64,000 nucleotides of DNA from Pseudomonas sessilinigenes (GTDB lineage Bacteria > Pseudomonadota > Gammaproteobacteria > Pseudomonadales > Pseudomonadaceae), in NCBI RefSeq assembly GCF_003850565.1, contig NZ_CP027706.1, positions 6,386,001-6,450,000 on the forward strand, read 5' to 3'. Under the pieces are notes generated by a model, which worked only from the letters and a program-made list of their open reading frames with translations, was not told the origin of the DNA and did not search any database. Shown here piece by piece: positions 37,807 through 46,203 of the stretch; the first letter of the stretch is position 1, and each line of letters starts with the position of its first letter. Both the position numbers and the translations under genes were made by a program.

Positions 37807-38457
37807 ATGAGCAGCGAACACGAAACTCCCAGCGAAGCACTGCGCCTTGGCAATGCCGAAATCCGCATCCTGGGATCATTGATCGAAAAACAGGCCACCA
37901 GTGCGGAAACCTATCCCCTGACCCTCAATGCCCTGGTGATCGCCTGCAACCAGAAGACCAGCCGCGAGCCGGTGATGAACCTGACCCAGGGACAAGTCGG
38001 CCAGAGCCTGCGGACCCTGGAAGCCCAGGGCTTTACCCGCCTGGTGATGGGCAGTCGCGCCGACCGCTGGGAGCAGCGCCTGGACAAGGCCCTGGAACTG
38101 GTGCCCGCGCAATTGATCCTGTGCGGCCTGATGTTCCTGCGGGGCCCGCAGACCGTGAACGAACTGCTGACTCGCAGCGGGCGCATGCATGACTTCGAAG
38201 ATGCCGAGCAAGTGCTGCATCAGCTCGAACGCCTGGTGGCCCGGGGTCTGGCCCTGCATCTGCCGCGCCAGTCCGGCCAGCGCGAAGATCGCTACACCCA
38301 CGCCCTGGGCGACCCGGCGGAGATCGAAGCCATTCTCGCCGCCCGCGGCAGCCCGGTGGAGCGCAGCACCGGTGGCGCAGTCGCCCTGGAACGCATCGAG
38401 GAACTGGAGGCGCGGATCGCCGCCCTCGAGGAGCGCCTGGCTCGCCTCGAAGGCTAG
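37807..38457 (+). CDS. YceH family protein (DUF480)
   Basis: 216 residues. The family sequence is clear: [46 protein letters not shown], a winged-helix-like domain, then a second one ([23 protein letters not shown]) and a C-terminal coiled coil ([23 protein letters not shown]). YceH proteins have tandem winged helices and may bind nucleic acid; the cellular role is not well established. The chosen start is the only ATG before the conserved domain. The 190 bases between the preceding terminator and this gene hold no recognised feature. Confidence 0.88.
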   Translation: MSSEHETPSEALRLGNAEIRILGSLIEKQATSAETYPLTLNALVIACNQKTSREPVMNLTQGQVGQSLRTLEAQGFTRLVMGSRADRWEQRLDKALELVPAQLILCGLMFLRGPQTVNELLTRSGRMHDFEDAEQVLHQLERLVARGLALHLPRQSGQREDRYTHALGDPAEIEAILAARGSPVERSTGGAVALERIEELEARIAALEERLARLEG

Positions 38458-38526
38458 ACCGTCAACAAACCGAAGGCGGCGCCAAGGGCGCAGGCCTTCG
38501 GTGGCCTGCACCCGTTGTGCCGGGGA

Positions 38527-39345
38527 TCAGGCCCGGGCGTAGGCCACGGCCTTCTGGAACTGCTCCTGGCTGGGACGCACGCCGGTATACAACACGAACT
38601 GCTCCAGCGCCTGGATGGCGATCACTTCCAACCCGGTGATCACCCGCTTGCCCTGGGCCCGGGCCTGTAGGATCAACGGCGTCTCGGCCGGGATCGCCAC
38701 CACATCGAACACCGTGTCCGCCGCGGCGATCGCCTCGGCCTCAAAGGCCAGCTGCTGGGCTTCGGGCCCGCCGCTCATGCCAATCGGCGTGACATTGACC
38801 AGCATCTGCGGCCGCAGCGCCCCCAGTTCGGCTTGCCACCGATAGCCCAGGGAGCTGGCCAGGGCACGCCCGGCCACCTCGTTGCGAGCAACGATCACAC
38901 CGTTGTCATAACCCCCATCGCGCAAGGCACTGGCCACGGCCTTGGCCATGCCACCACTGCCACGCAAGGCGAAACTGCACGTCCTGGGCACGGCATGGGC
39001 CGCCAGCAACTGCGCCACGGCAATGTAGTCGGTGTTGTAGGCCTTCAAGTGGCCATTGGTGTTGACGATGGTATTGATCGAGGCAATGGCCTGGGCCGAT
39101 GCATCCAGCTCATCCACCAGGGCGATGCAATCCTCCTTGAACGGCATGGAAACGCCGCAACCACGAATGCCCAATGCACGGATTCCACGGACCGCACCCG
39201 GCAGGTCCTGGCTGCTGAAGGCCTTGTAGTAGAAGTTCAGCCCCAGTTGTTCATACAAGTGGTTGTGAAAGCGCAGGCCGAAGTTCCCCGGACGCCCGGA
39301 CAACGACATGCACAACTGGGTGTCTTTATTGGGGTTCATTTGCAT
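38527..39345 (-). CDS. Shikimate dehydrogenase-like protein (SdhL / HI0607 type)
   Basis: 272 residues, close in pattern to Haemophilus HI0607: NKDTQLCMSLSGRPGNFGLRFHN, GIRGCGVSMPFKEDCI with the catalytic lysine K70, NTIVNTNGHLKAYNTDY with the N-T-D catalytic aspartate, and the NAD(P) fold FALRGSGGMAKAVASAL. This branch has low activity on shikimate in known members and its natural substrate is uncertain. AroE proper is expected elsewhere in the genome. Of three closely spaced Met codons, MQMNPNKD was chosen because GAGGAG lies 7 bases upstream. Confidence 0.84.
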   Translation of the reverse strand: MQMNPNKDTQLCMSLSGRPGNFGLRFHNHLYEQLGLNFYYKAFSSQDLPGAVRGIRALGIRGCGVSMPFKEDCIALVDELDASAQAIASINTIVNTNGHLKAYNTDYIAVAQLLAAHAVPRTCSFALRGSGGMAKAVASALRDGGYDNGVIVARNEVAGRALASSLGYRWQAELGALRPQMLVNVTPIGMSGGPEAQQLAFEAEAIAAADTVFDVVAIPAETPLILQARAQGKRVITGLEVIAIQALEQFVLYTGVRPSQEQFQKAVAYARA

Positions 39346-39599
39346 CTTCATCTCCTCGCTTGGCACTTTCGGATAGACGGGATTGGCCAGCCACCCCGCT
39401 TGTGCCTGATCATATCGGCGCTTGTTCAACGGCCTCGAACCGTCCAGGGATAACGGTAAAGAGACCGGTACAGACCTTACACAACATTTACTCAGCGACT
39501 GTGCAGAATTTGCGATAACCGCTGTCTTAGAAGTATCCCCGCGTCAGTTCTTGGGTCTGGTGCAGACCATAAACGCAGGGGTTGAACCGAGGAAAAACC

Positions 39600-39956
39600 A
39601 TGATCTCCAAAATCCCCAAGATAGCCCTGCTCATGGGTGCACTCGCTGTCGCAGGCCAGGCATCCGCCCACGGTGGTGGCTGGGTCGGCCCCGCTGCATT
39701 GGGTGCTGTTGTCGGCGCTGCCGTCGTGGGTTCGGTGATCGCCAACCAGGATCGCCCCGTCTACGTACAGCAGGCACCGGTGTATGTGCAACCGGCGCCG
39801 GTGTACGCCGCCCCGCCGCCCCCTCCGGTCTACTACCAGCCGGCACCGGTCTATGTGCAACAACCGGTGTACTACCGCCCGGCACCGGTCTACTACGGAC
39901 CACCCCGTGGCTACTATGGCCACCCGCATTACTACTACGGCCCCGGTCGCTGGTAA
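39600..39956 (+). CDS. Exported proline/tyrosine-rich repeat protein, 118 residues
   Basis: GAGGAA site before the ATG. A signal peptide (MISKIPKIALLMGALAVAGQ, cleavage after A-S-A) is followed by a glycine/alanine-rich hydrophobic segment GAVVGAAVVGSVIAN resembling a glycine-zipper. The C-terminal 65 residues are made of short repeats of P-V-Y with V/Y and Q, such as QAPVYVQPAPVYAAP and RPAPVYYGPPRGYYG, ending in a tyrosine-histidine-glycine tail. Similar proteins are found in many pseudomonads as uncharacterised envelope proteins. It lies alone and is followed by a hairpin. Confidence 0.75.
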   Translation: MISKIPKIALLMGALAVAGQASAHGGGWVGPAALGAVVGAAVVGSVIANQDRPVYVQQAPVYVQPAPVYAAPPPPPVYYQPAPVYVQQPVYYRPAPVYYGPPRGYYGHPHYYYGPGRW

Positions 39957-39976
39957 GCGACAGCAGGATCAAACGA

Positions 39977-40003
39977 CAGGCCCCGCCCCACAAGCGGGGC
40001 CTG
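39977..40003 (+). terminator. Terminator-like hairpin after the proline/tyrosine-rich gene
   Basis: Perfect 10-bp stem CAGGCCCCGC/GCGGGGCCTG; only a weak T content follows (TTGCATT). Confidence 0.6.
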
Positions 40004-40205
40004 TTGCATTCTGCCATCAGCCAGATGTCTGAATAATTCTGGAAGATGTCGTGACTGGAACAGTACTTGCGTTTAAATCCGGCAATAGTGTGCCGATCCC
40101 AAGGCCGCCTAGCTCGACACGGGATTGTCATGTTTGTGTCATTTGCGGGCTGCAAGATCGATCCAGTCCGATCATCCAAGGCCCATAACAACAAGGACGC
40201 CCCCC

Positions 40206-40400
40206 ATGCCTACGCAAAATCCGCACCGCGTTGCCGGCCTCTGCACTTCCAGCCGGGTCTATGACGCCCTGACCGAACTCAAGCACCTGGAAGGCCATCG
40301 CAGCGCCAAGTTCCTCTCGCTGCTGGCACAAAACCTGGTGCGCAAGGGCCTGCTCAACGAACAGGAAGTGCTGCATATGCTCGACCAGGTCGTGGACTGA
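40206..40400 (+). CDS. Small conserved-type protein, 64 residues, unknown function
   Basis: ATG with AAGGACG 7-12 bases upstream. The product MPTQNPHRVAGLCTSSRVYD is followed by two helices (ALTELKHLEGHRSAKFLSLL and LVRKGLLNEQEVLHMLDQVV) and no membrane segment or signal peptide. The charged helix-turn pattern suggests a small soluble protein-protein interaction domain. Not recognised as a named family. It may be co-transcribed with the next small gene 115 bases downstream. Confidence 0.6.
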   Translation: MPTQNPHRVAGLCTSSRVYDALTELKHLEGHRSAKFLSLLAQNLVRKGLLNEQEVLHMLDQVVD

Positions 40401-40515
40401 ACGCGACCTGTTGCCGATCATCACCTGTGCCCAATCGATGTCCACTATCAACCAGGGTGATTTTTCGTAGCACTGGGCGCTTTGTAAGGTAACCCCCATG
40501 CAAAAGGAGGTTCCC

Positions 40516-40698
40516 ATGCACAAGCACCAGATCATGTCCGTCGTCGGCAGCGCCGTCCCCGCCCCACTGAGGGCCATGGGGTTGCTCGCCTGCTGGTACC
40601 TGGTACGCGACGGCGAAGCCATCAGCGGCCCGCTGATGTCCCTGCCTGCCGCCCAGGCCCTGTCCCGCCAGCTCGACACCAGGGTGTTGCACGCCTAG
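40516..40698 (+). CDS. Small protein, 60 residues, unknown function
   Basis: The ATG at MHKHQIMSVVGSAVPAPL has AAGGAGG 6 bases upstream, a very strong ribosome site; an in-frame ATG 18 bases earlier lacks one. Residues about 18-30 are mildly hydrophobic (LRAMGLLACWYLV), then RDGEAISGPLMSLPAAQALSRQL. The W-Y-L-V-R-D-G-E pattern resembles short beta-rich domains, but no family is recognised. Function unknown. Confidence 0.6.
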   Translation: MHKHQIMSVVGSAVPAPLRAMGLLACWYLVRDGEAISGPLMSLPAAQALSRQLDTRVLHA

Positions 40699-40820
40699 CC
40701 AACCGACGGCGCCGGATGACCGTCGCACCCAAGGTTTTTTCTGCTCCAGGCATAGACGCAGGTCAATAAACCCGAGCGGGCACTGGCTTACCCTCGCGAC
40801 CTTTTGCGATCGACAGCCCC

Positions 40821-42146
40821 ATGACGCTCCTGGCCAAACCCGAACTCCTGGCTCCCGCCGGCACCCTGAAGAACATGCGCTACGCCTTCGCCTACGGCGC
40901 CGATGCGGTATACGCCGGGCAACCGCGCTATAGCTTGCGGGTACGCAACAACGAATTCGACCACGCCAACCTGGCGCTCGGCATCCAGGAGGCCCAGGCC
41001 CAGGGCAAGCGCTTCTACGTGGTGGTCAACATCGCCCCGCACAATGCCAAGCTCAAGACCTTCCTCAAGGACCTGGCTCCGGTCATCGAAATGGCTCCCG
41101 ATGCACTGATCATGTCCGACCCCGGCCTGATCATGCTCGTGCGCCGACACTTTCCGGCCATGCCCATCCACCTCTCGGTCCAGGCCAATACGGTGAATTG
41201 GGCCAGCGTCGAGTTCTGGCAGCAGCAGGGCCTGAGCCGGATCATCCTGTCCCGGGAACTGTCGCTGGAAGAGATCGAGGAGATCCGCCAGCAAGTGCCG
41301 GGCATGGAACTGGAAGTCTTCGTCCATGGCGCGCTGTGCATGGCCTACTCCGGCCGCTGCCTGCTCTCGGGCTACATGAACAAGCGCGATGCCAACCAGG
41401 GCACCTGCACCAATGCCTGTCGCTGGAAATACAAGGCCGAGCCGGCTACCCAGGACAATCTCGGAGACATCGTCCAGACCTGTGAACCCGAGCCGACCCT
41501 GGGCCTTGGGGCGCCCACCGAGCAGGTCTTCCTGCTCAGCGAAGCCAACCGCCCGGATGAGCTGATGCCAGCCTTCGAAGACGAACACGGCACCTACATC
41601 ATGAACGCCAAGGACCTGCGGGCCGTGCAGCACGTAGGTCGCCTGACCCGCATGGGCGTGCATTCGCTGAAGATCGAGGGCCGCACCAAATCCCACTTCT
41701 ATTGCGCACGTACCACCCAGGTCTATCGCCGGGCCATCGATGATGCCGCCGCCGGGCGCGAATTCGACCGTAGCCTGATGAACGATCTGGAGTCCCTGGC
41801 CCAGCGTGGCTATACCGAGGGTTTCCTGCGCCGCCATGTGCACGACGAGTACCAGAACTACCAGAACGGCAGCTCGGTCTCGGAGCGCCAGCAGTTCGTC
41901 GGCGAGCTTACCGGAGAGCGCCGTGACCGCTTGGCAGAAGTGAAGGTGAAGAACCGCTTCGCCCTGGGCGACCACATGGAATTGATGACCCCCAAGGGCA
42001 ATTTCCACTTCGACCTGCACGAACTGCAGAACATCCAGGGCCAGGCCATCGAAGTCGCACCGGGGGATGGCCATACCGTCTACCTGCCGATCCCCGACCA
42101 GGTGGACCTGCGTTTCGGCCTATTGATGCGCGACATCGGCGCTTGA
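40821..42146 (+). CDS. trhP: tRNA uridine hydroxylation protein TrhP (YegQ), peptidase U32 family
   Basis: 441 residues (E. coli YegQ 453). The U32 fold starts PELLAPAGTLKNMRYAFAYGADAVYAG. Conserved cysteines of the iron-sulfur-binding site appear in HGALCMAYSGRCLLSGY and QGTCTNACRWKYK, and the second domain includes TRMGVHSLKIEGRTKS. TrhP is known to take part in prephenate-dependent formation of 5-hydroxyuridine at position 34 of tRNA under oxygen-limited conditions, while peptidase activity has not been shown for this branch. It stands alone between small genes and a LysR gene. Confidence 0.92.
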   Translation: MTLLAKPELLAPAGTLKNMRYAFAYGADAVYAGQPRYSLRVRNNEFDHANLALGIQEAQAQGKRFYVVVNIAPHNAKLKTFLKDLAPVIEMAPDALIMSDPGLIMLVRRHFPAMPIHLSVQANTVNWASVEFWQQQGLSRIILSRELSLEEIEEIRQQVPGMELEVFVHGALCMAYSGRCLLSGYMNKRDANQGTCTNACRWKYKAEPATQDNLGDIVQTCEPEPTLGLGAPTEQVFLLSEANRPDELMPAFEDEHGTYIMNAKDLRAVQHVGRLTRMGVHSLKIEGRTKSHFYCARTTQVYRRAIDDAAAGREFDRSLMNDLESLAQRGYTEGFLRRHVHDEYQNYQNGSSVSERQQFVGELTGERRDRLAEVKVKNRFALGDHMELMTPKGNFHFDLHELQNIQGQAIEVAPGDGHTVYLPIPDQVDLRFGLLMRDIGA

Positions 42147-42351
42147 GCCCCTCGCGTCGATCCCTTCAGGGTGCCGCCGGCCGCTAGCCGGCGGCGCTCA
42201 CGCCACCAGACGCACACCGATTTCCCACGCCAGGCTCGCACTGAGCGCGATGGGCTGGATATGCTTGGCTCGAAAACGCATGGCTCACGGAACACCAAAC
42301 CGTGCCAGCGTTGCAGAACAACAACGACCACTGCCCAGGAATGTTGTGCTC

Positions 42352-43317
42352 ATGCCCGACACCATCGTGCCCCGCCCCGCCGCAGAACCGTCGGCCAAAC
42401 CCATGGAGCAACGGCTGGAATTGCGCCACCTGCGCTATTTCAAGGCCGTGGCCGAAGAGCTGAGCTTCACTCGGGCCGCGGCGAAGTTGCACATGGCGCA
42501 GCCGCCCCTCAGCCAACAGATCAAGCAATTGGAAGAAGACCTGGGAGTCGTCCTGTTCGAGCGCCAGGGCCGCCCCTTACGCCTGACCGAGGCCGGCCGA
42601 CAATTCCTGCTCAAGGTCCGGGGCATCCTCGACGATGTCCAGTCCAGTGTCAGGGAGGTCCGCGAACTTGCCGAAGGCCATGGTGGGCGACTCTCCATCG
42701 GTTTCGCCGGTTCGGTCATGTACAACAAACTGCCGGAGCTGCTCGGCCTGTTCCGCCAATGCTATCCAGGCGTGGAGCTGGAGTTCAGGGAACTGCTGGC
42801 GGCACAGATTGGCCCGGCGCTGCTGGCGCGTGATATCGACCTGGGGCTGGCCCGCCCGGCCCTGGAGGACGACCCGGCATTTCAGCAACGCCTGTTGCTC
42901 CAGGAGCCGCTGGTGGTGGCCGTACCGACGGGCCATCGCCTGGCAGGCCGCGAAGACATCGCGATCCAGGACCTGGACCAGGAGCGAACCGTACTCTACC
43001 CGCGCTTCCCGCTGCCCAGCCTGACCGACCTGATCCAGAACACCCTGGAACGGCTCGGCGTACACCTGCACCTGGTGCAGCACGTCGAGAACCTGCAGGC
43101 CGCCCTGGGCCTGACTCGGGCCGGGGTGGGGCTGACCTTCGTGCCGCAGAGCGTCGGGGCCGAGTTACGCCAGGGCATCGTCTTCCTGGCTATCCGCGAC
43201 AACCCGCTGTTTTCGCCACTGAGCGCGGCCTGGCTGGCAGGCACCAGCAGCGCCCCGCTGCGTAACTTCCTGCCCTTGTTGAACCTGGTAAGCAGCGTCC
43301 CATCCCCCCTGCCCTAG
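42352..43317 (+). CDS. LysR family transcriptional regulator (BenM/CatM-like branch)
   Basis: 321 residues from MPDTIVPRP, or 304 from an internal Met at MEQRLELRHLRYF, which fits the family start better; AGGA lies 11 bases before the first. The helix-turn-helix is FTRAAAKLHMAQPPLSQQIKQLEEDLG, a very typical sequence of regulators of aromatic or efflux genes, with the L-R-H-L-R-Y-F entry of the BenM/CatM group. The next gene on the same strand is an EamA exporter 223 bases away, which might be a target. Effector unknown. Confidence 0.85.
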   Translation: MPDTIVPRPAAEPSAKPMEQRLELRHLRYFKAVAEELSFTRAAAKLHMAQPPLSQQIKQLEEDLGVVLFERQGRPLRLTEAGRQFLLKVRGILDDVQSSVREVRELAEGHGGRLSIGFAGSVMYNKLPELLGLFRQCYPGVELEFRELLAAQIGPALLARDIDLGLARPALEDDPAFQQRLLLQEPLVVAVPTGHRLAGREDIAIQDLDQERTVLYPRFPLPSLTDLIQNTLERLGVHLHLVQHVENLQAALGLTRAGVGLTFVPQSVGAELRQGIVFLAIRDNPLFSPLSAAWLAGTSSAPLRNFLPLLNLVSSVPSPLP

Positions 43318-43540
43318 GCAACCCTGCCCATACCTCGATCGTCTGCAAGCATATGCAGCCGATATTGGACGCCACCGCAGTGGCTACATAACCTGCAGTT
43401 CAGTTCGCCGGGCCCTTGATGTCCCAGGACCAGGCCCTCGCTACCCGCCAGCCCTCAATCACGGAGCCGTAGATGCAGGCATTGCCAATCGCCCACCGGA
43501 CAGGAATCGAGCCTGACGAACGCCTCGACGCAGGCATTGT

Positions 43541-44443
43541 GTGAGCGGCTTGCCTGCCACCCTGGGCAATCGGCCGGATCGACTGATCTGCGCGCTGTTC
43601 CTCGTGCTCTGGTCGTCCGGCTTCGCCATCGTCAAGGTCGGGCTGCAATACAGCAGCCCGATGATGTTCCTGTGGTTGCGCTATGTAATCGTGGTGCTGG
43701 TGCTATTGCCCGTGGTGCTGGTGCAGCGCCCGCCCCTGCCCCGGGGCCGGCCCCTGCTGGCGATGATCGCCAGTGGCGTGCTCATGCAGTGCGTGTACTT
43801 CGCCGGGACCTACCTGGCCATCGACGCCGGGATCAGCGCCGGCCTGCTGGCACTGATCGTCTCGCTGCAGCCGGTGGTGATCGGCGTCGCCTCGCCCTTG
43901 CTGCTGCGCACGCCAGTAGCCGGTCGCCAATGGCTGGGGCTGTTGCTGGGATTTTTCGGGGCAGCGGTGGTGATCCTGGCCAAGTCCGACGTTGAACGCT
44001 TCACCGTGCTGGGCATGGGCCTGGCCTGGCTGTCGCTGCTGGGCTTGAGTGCCAGCGTGTTGCTGGAGAAGGCCTCGACCCCGCAACCCATCGTTCTTTC
44101 GCTGTTCAGCCAGTACCTGTTGGGCATGCTGCTGGTATCGCCCCTGGCCTTGACCTTCAACGCCCAGCCGCTCCAGTGGAACTGGGCCTTCGTTGGCGCC
44201 CTGGGCTACCTGTCGTTCTTCAATTCGTTGCTGGCGATCGCCTTGCTGATGCTGCTGGTACGGCGTAACGAGGCCGCCAGGGTGTCGGCGGTGTTTTTCC
44301 TGGTGCCGCCCGGCGCGGCCCTGGTGGCCTGGCTGCTGTTGGGCGAACCGATGCCCTGGCTGGCGTGGGGCGGCGTGATACTCGCCGCCCTGGGCGTGCG
44401 CCTGTGCAGCGCGCCCTCGCCGGGCAAGCCATTGCTCAAGTGA
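43541..44443 (+). CDS. EamA/DMT family transporter
   Basis: 300 residues with ten hydrophobic segments in two EamA repeats (RLICALFLVLWSSGFAIVKVGL and FVGALGYLSFFNSLLAIALLMLLVRR). RhaT/PecM-type drug-metabolite transporters export amino acids, metabolites or toxic compounds. The start is a GTG; no ATG is available in the proper place, and no strong ribosome site is seen, so the exact start is uncertain. It may belong with the LysR gene upstream, also on the plus strand. Substrate unknown. Confidence 0.83.
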   Translation: MSGLPATLGNRPDRLICALFLVLWSSGFAIVKVGLQYSSPMMFLWLRYVIVVLVLLPVVLVQRPPLPRGRPLLAMIASGVLMQCVYFAGTYLAIDAGISAGLLALIVSLQPVVIGVASPLLLRTPVAGRQWLGLLLGFFGAAVVILAKSDVERFTVLGMGLAWLSLLGLSASVLLEKASTPQPIVLSLFSQYLLGMLLVSPLALTFNAQPLQWNWAFVGALGYLSFFNSLLAIALLMLLVRRNEAARVSAVFFLVPPGAALVAWLLLGEPMPWLAWGGVILAALGVRLCSAPSPGKPLLK

Positions 44444-44503
44444 TCGGTAGGACGGCCTGAGGCCAAAGGGGAGCCGGCGCGGCTCCCCGGGCGGGAATGC
44501 TGC

Positions 44504-45823
44504 TCAGAGCACCATGGCCGCGACCCAGCCGAAGGCCAGCAGCGGCAGGTTGTAGTGCAGGAAGGTCGGGACCACGGTGTCCCAGATGTGGTGGTGCTGG
44601 CCGTCGATGTTCAGGCCCGAGGTCGGGCCCAGGGTCGAGTCCGAGGCCGGCGAGCCGGCGTCGCCCAGGGCCCCGGCGGTACCGACGATGCAGACGATGG
44701 CCACCGGGCTGAAACCCAGTTGCACGCACAGCGGCACGAAGATCGCCGCCAGGATCGGCACGGTGGAGAACGACGAGCCGATGCCCATGGTCACCAACAG
44801 GCCCACCAGCAACATCAGCAGCGCGCCCACGCCCTTGCTGTGGCCGATCCAGCTGGCCGAGGCTTGCACCAGGCTGTTGACCTCACCGGTAGCCTTCATC
44901 ACCTCGGCGAAGCCCGAGGCGGCGATCATGATGAAGCCGATCATGGCCATCATCTTCATGCCTTCGGTGAACAGCTCGTCGGTCTCGCGCCAACGCACGA
45001 TGCCCGACATCGAGAAGATCAGGAAACCGCACAGGGCACCGATAATCATCGAGTCCAGCAGCAGCTGGATGACGAACGCGGCGACAATGGCCAGGCCCGC
45101 CACCATCAGGGTCCGCGGGTTGTACTGCACCTCCACCTGCTCGACCTTCTCGATCCGGCCCAGGTCGTAGACGCGCTTCTTGCGGTAGCTGACGAACGCC
45201 AGCAACAGGCCGCAGACCATGCCCAGGGCGGGAATGCCCATGGCGTGGGTGACGTTGACCTGACTGATGTCGACACCGCTGCGGGCGACGTTGGCCAACA
45301 GGATCTCGTTGAGGAAGATGTTACCGAAGCCCACCGGCAGGAACATGTAGGGGGTGATCAGGCCGAAGGTGATGACGCAGGCGATCAGGCGCCGGTCCAG
45401 TTGCAGCTTGGTCAGCACATAGAGCAGCGGCGGCACCAGCAGCGGGATGAAGGCGATGTGGATCGGCAGGATGTTCTGCGAGGCGATGGCCACCACCCAC
45501 AAAAGGCCGATCAGCAACCATTTGACCTGGCCGCCGCCATTGGCATCCTGGCGATCCACCAGCAGCAGGATCTTGTCCGCCAGGGCATGGGCCAGGCCGG
45601 ACTTGGCGATGGCCACGGCGAAGGCCCCGAGCAAGGCATAGGACAGGGCCACCGTGGCCCCGCCGCCCAGGCCGCTGTTGAAGGCCTTGAGCGTGGCCTC
45701 GATCCCCAGGCCGCCGGTGAGGCCTCCCACCAGCGCGCCCACGATCAGGGCGATCACTACATGCACGCGGGACAGGCTGAGTACCAGCATCACGCCTACC
45801 GCGGCAATTACTGCGTTAATCAT
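44504..45823 (-). CDS. Na+/H+ antiporter family (YuiF/NhaC-like) transporter
   Basis: 439 residues with about eleven to twelve membrane segments. Typical family parts: [30 protein letters not shown] at the start; [57 protein letters not shown]; and [19 protein letters not shown] near the end, the glycine/serine/aspartate-rich segment of the ion-transporter superfamily. In Bacillus relatives such proteins act as antiporters or histidine transporters. The substrate here is not clear from sequence. Upstream region contains REP repeats before the chemoreceptor gene. Confidence 0.82.
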   Translation of the reverse strand: MINAVIAAVGVMLVLSLSRVHVVIALIVGALVGGLTGGLGIEATLKAFNSGLGGGATVALSYALLGAFAVAIAKSGLAHALADKILLLVDRQDANGGGQVKWLLIGLLWVVAIASQNILPIHIAFIPLLVPPLLYVLTKLQLDRRLIACVITFGLITPYMFLPVGFGNIFLNEILLANVARSGVDISQVNVTHAMGIPALGMVCGLLLAFVSYRKKRVYDLGRIEKVEQVEVQYNPRTLMVAGLAIVAAFVIQLLLDSMIIGALCGFLIFSMSGIVRWRETDELFTEGMKMMAMIGFIMIAASGFAEVMKATGEVNSLVQASASWIGHSKGVGALLMLLVGLLVTMGIGSSFSTVPILAAIFVPLCVQLGFSPVAIVCIVGTAGALGDAGSPASDSTLGPTSGLNIDGQHHHIWDTVVPTFLHYNLPLLAFGWVAAMVL

Positions 45824-45992
45824 CGTTACCTCATTACTGCGGGCAAAAGCCGCGCAAAAGCCAGTGACCGACCGGAGGGCAGCACGCTGCCGACATCGGG
45901 ATGAAAGAGCTTGTTATTAGAGGGCGCGCACTTTGCAGCAGTGGGCCCGGCTTGTCAAAACCGCGGCCCGGCGCCCACCGACACCCGGCTTC

Positions 45993-46103
45993 GTGTAGCC
46001 GCTGCCGCAAGCTGCGTACGGCCCGCAGGGCCGCATGGGTCGCAAGAGCGCTGAAGGTCCTGCGGACCTTGTTGCAGCCTCGCGGGCTCGGCAGCGGCTA
46101 CAC
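45993..46103. repeat. REP inverted pair upstream of the chemoreceptor gene
   Basis: GTGTAGCCGCTGCCGC at the left is mirrored by GCAGCGGCTACAC at the right with about 80 bases between. Most of the remaining 380-base gap shows no other feature except the promoter at 46136. Confidence 0.8.
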
Positions 46104-46135
46104 AGATGAGGGGTGACGGATTTCGAACGCCCGTT

Positions 46136-46162
46136 TAAAGAAACCCGGCCAACGGCCGCTAC
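46136..46162 (+). promoter_or_regulatory. Sigma-28 (FliA) promoter of the chemoreceptor gene
   Basis: TAAAGAAA, exactly 11 bases, then GCCGCTAC; consensus is TAAAGTTT-N11-GCCGATAA. Five of five core bases match in the first box and six of eight in the second. It lies 41 bases before the start codon, and chemoreceptor genes are classic FliA targets. Confidence 0.7.
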
Positions 46163-46203
46163 AGTGCAAAGTCTCAGATATTTATCGAATAAAGGACGTC
46201 TCC

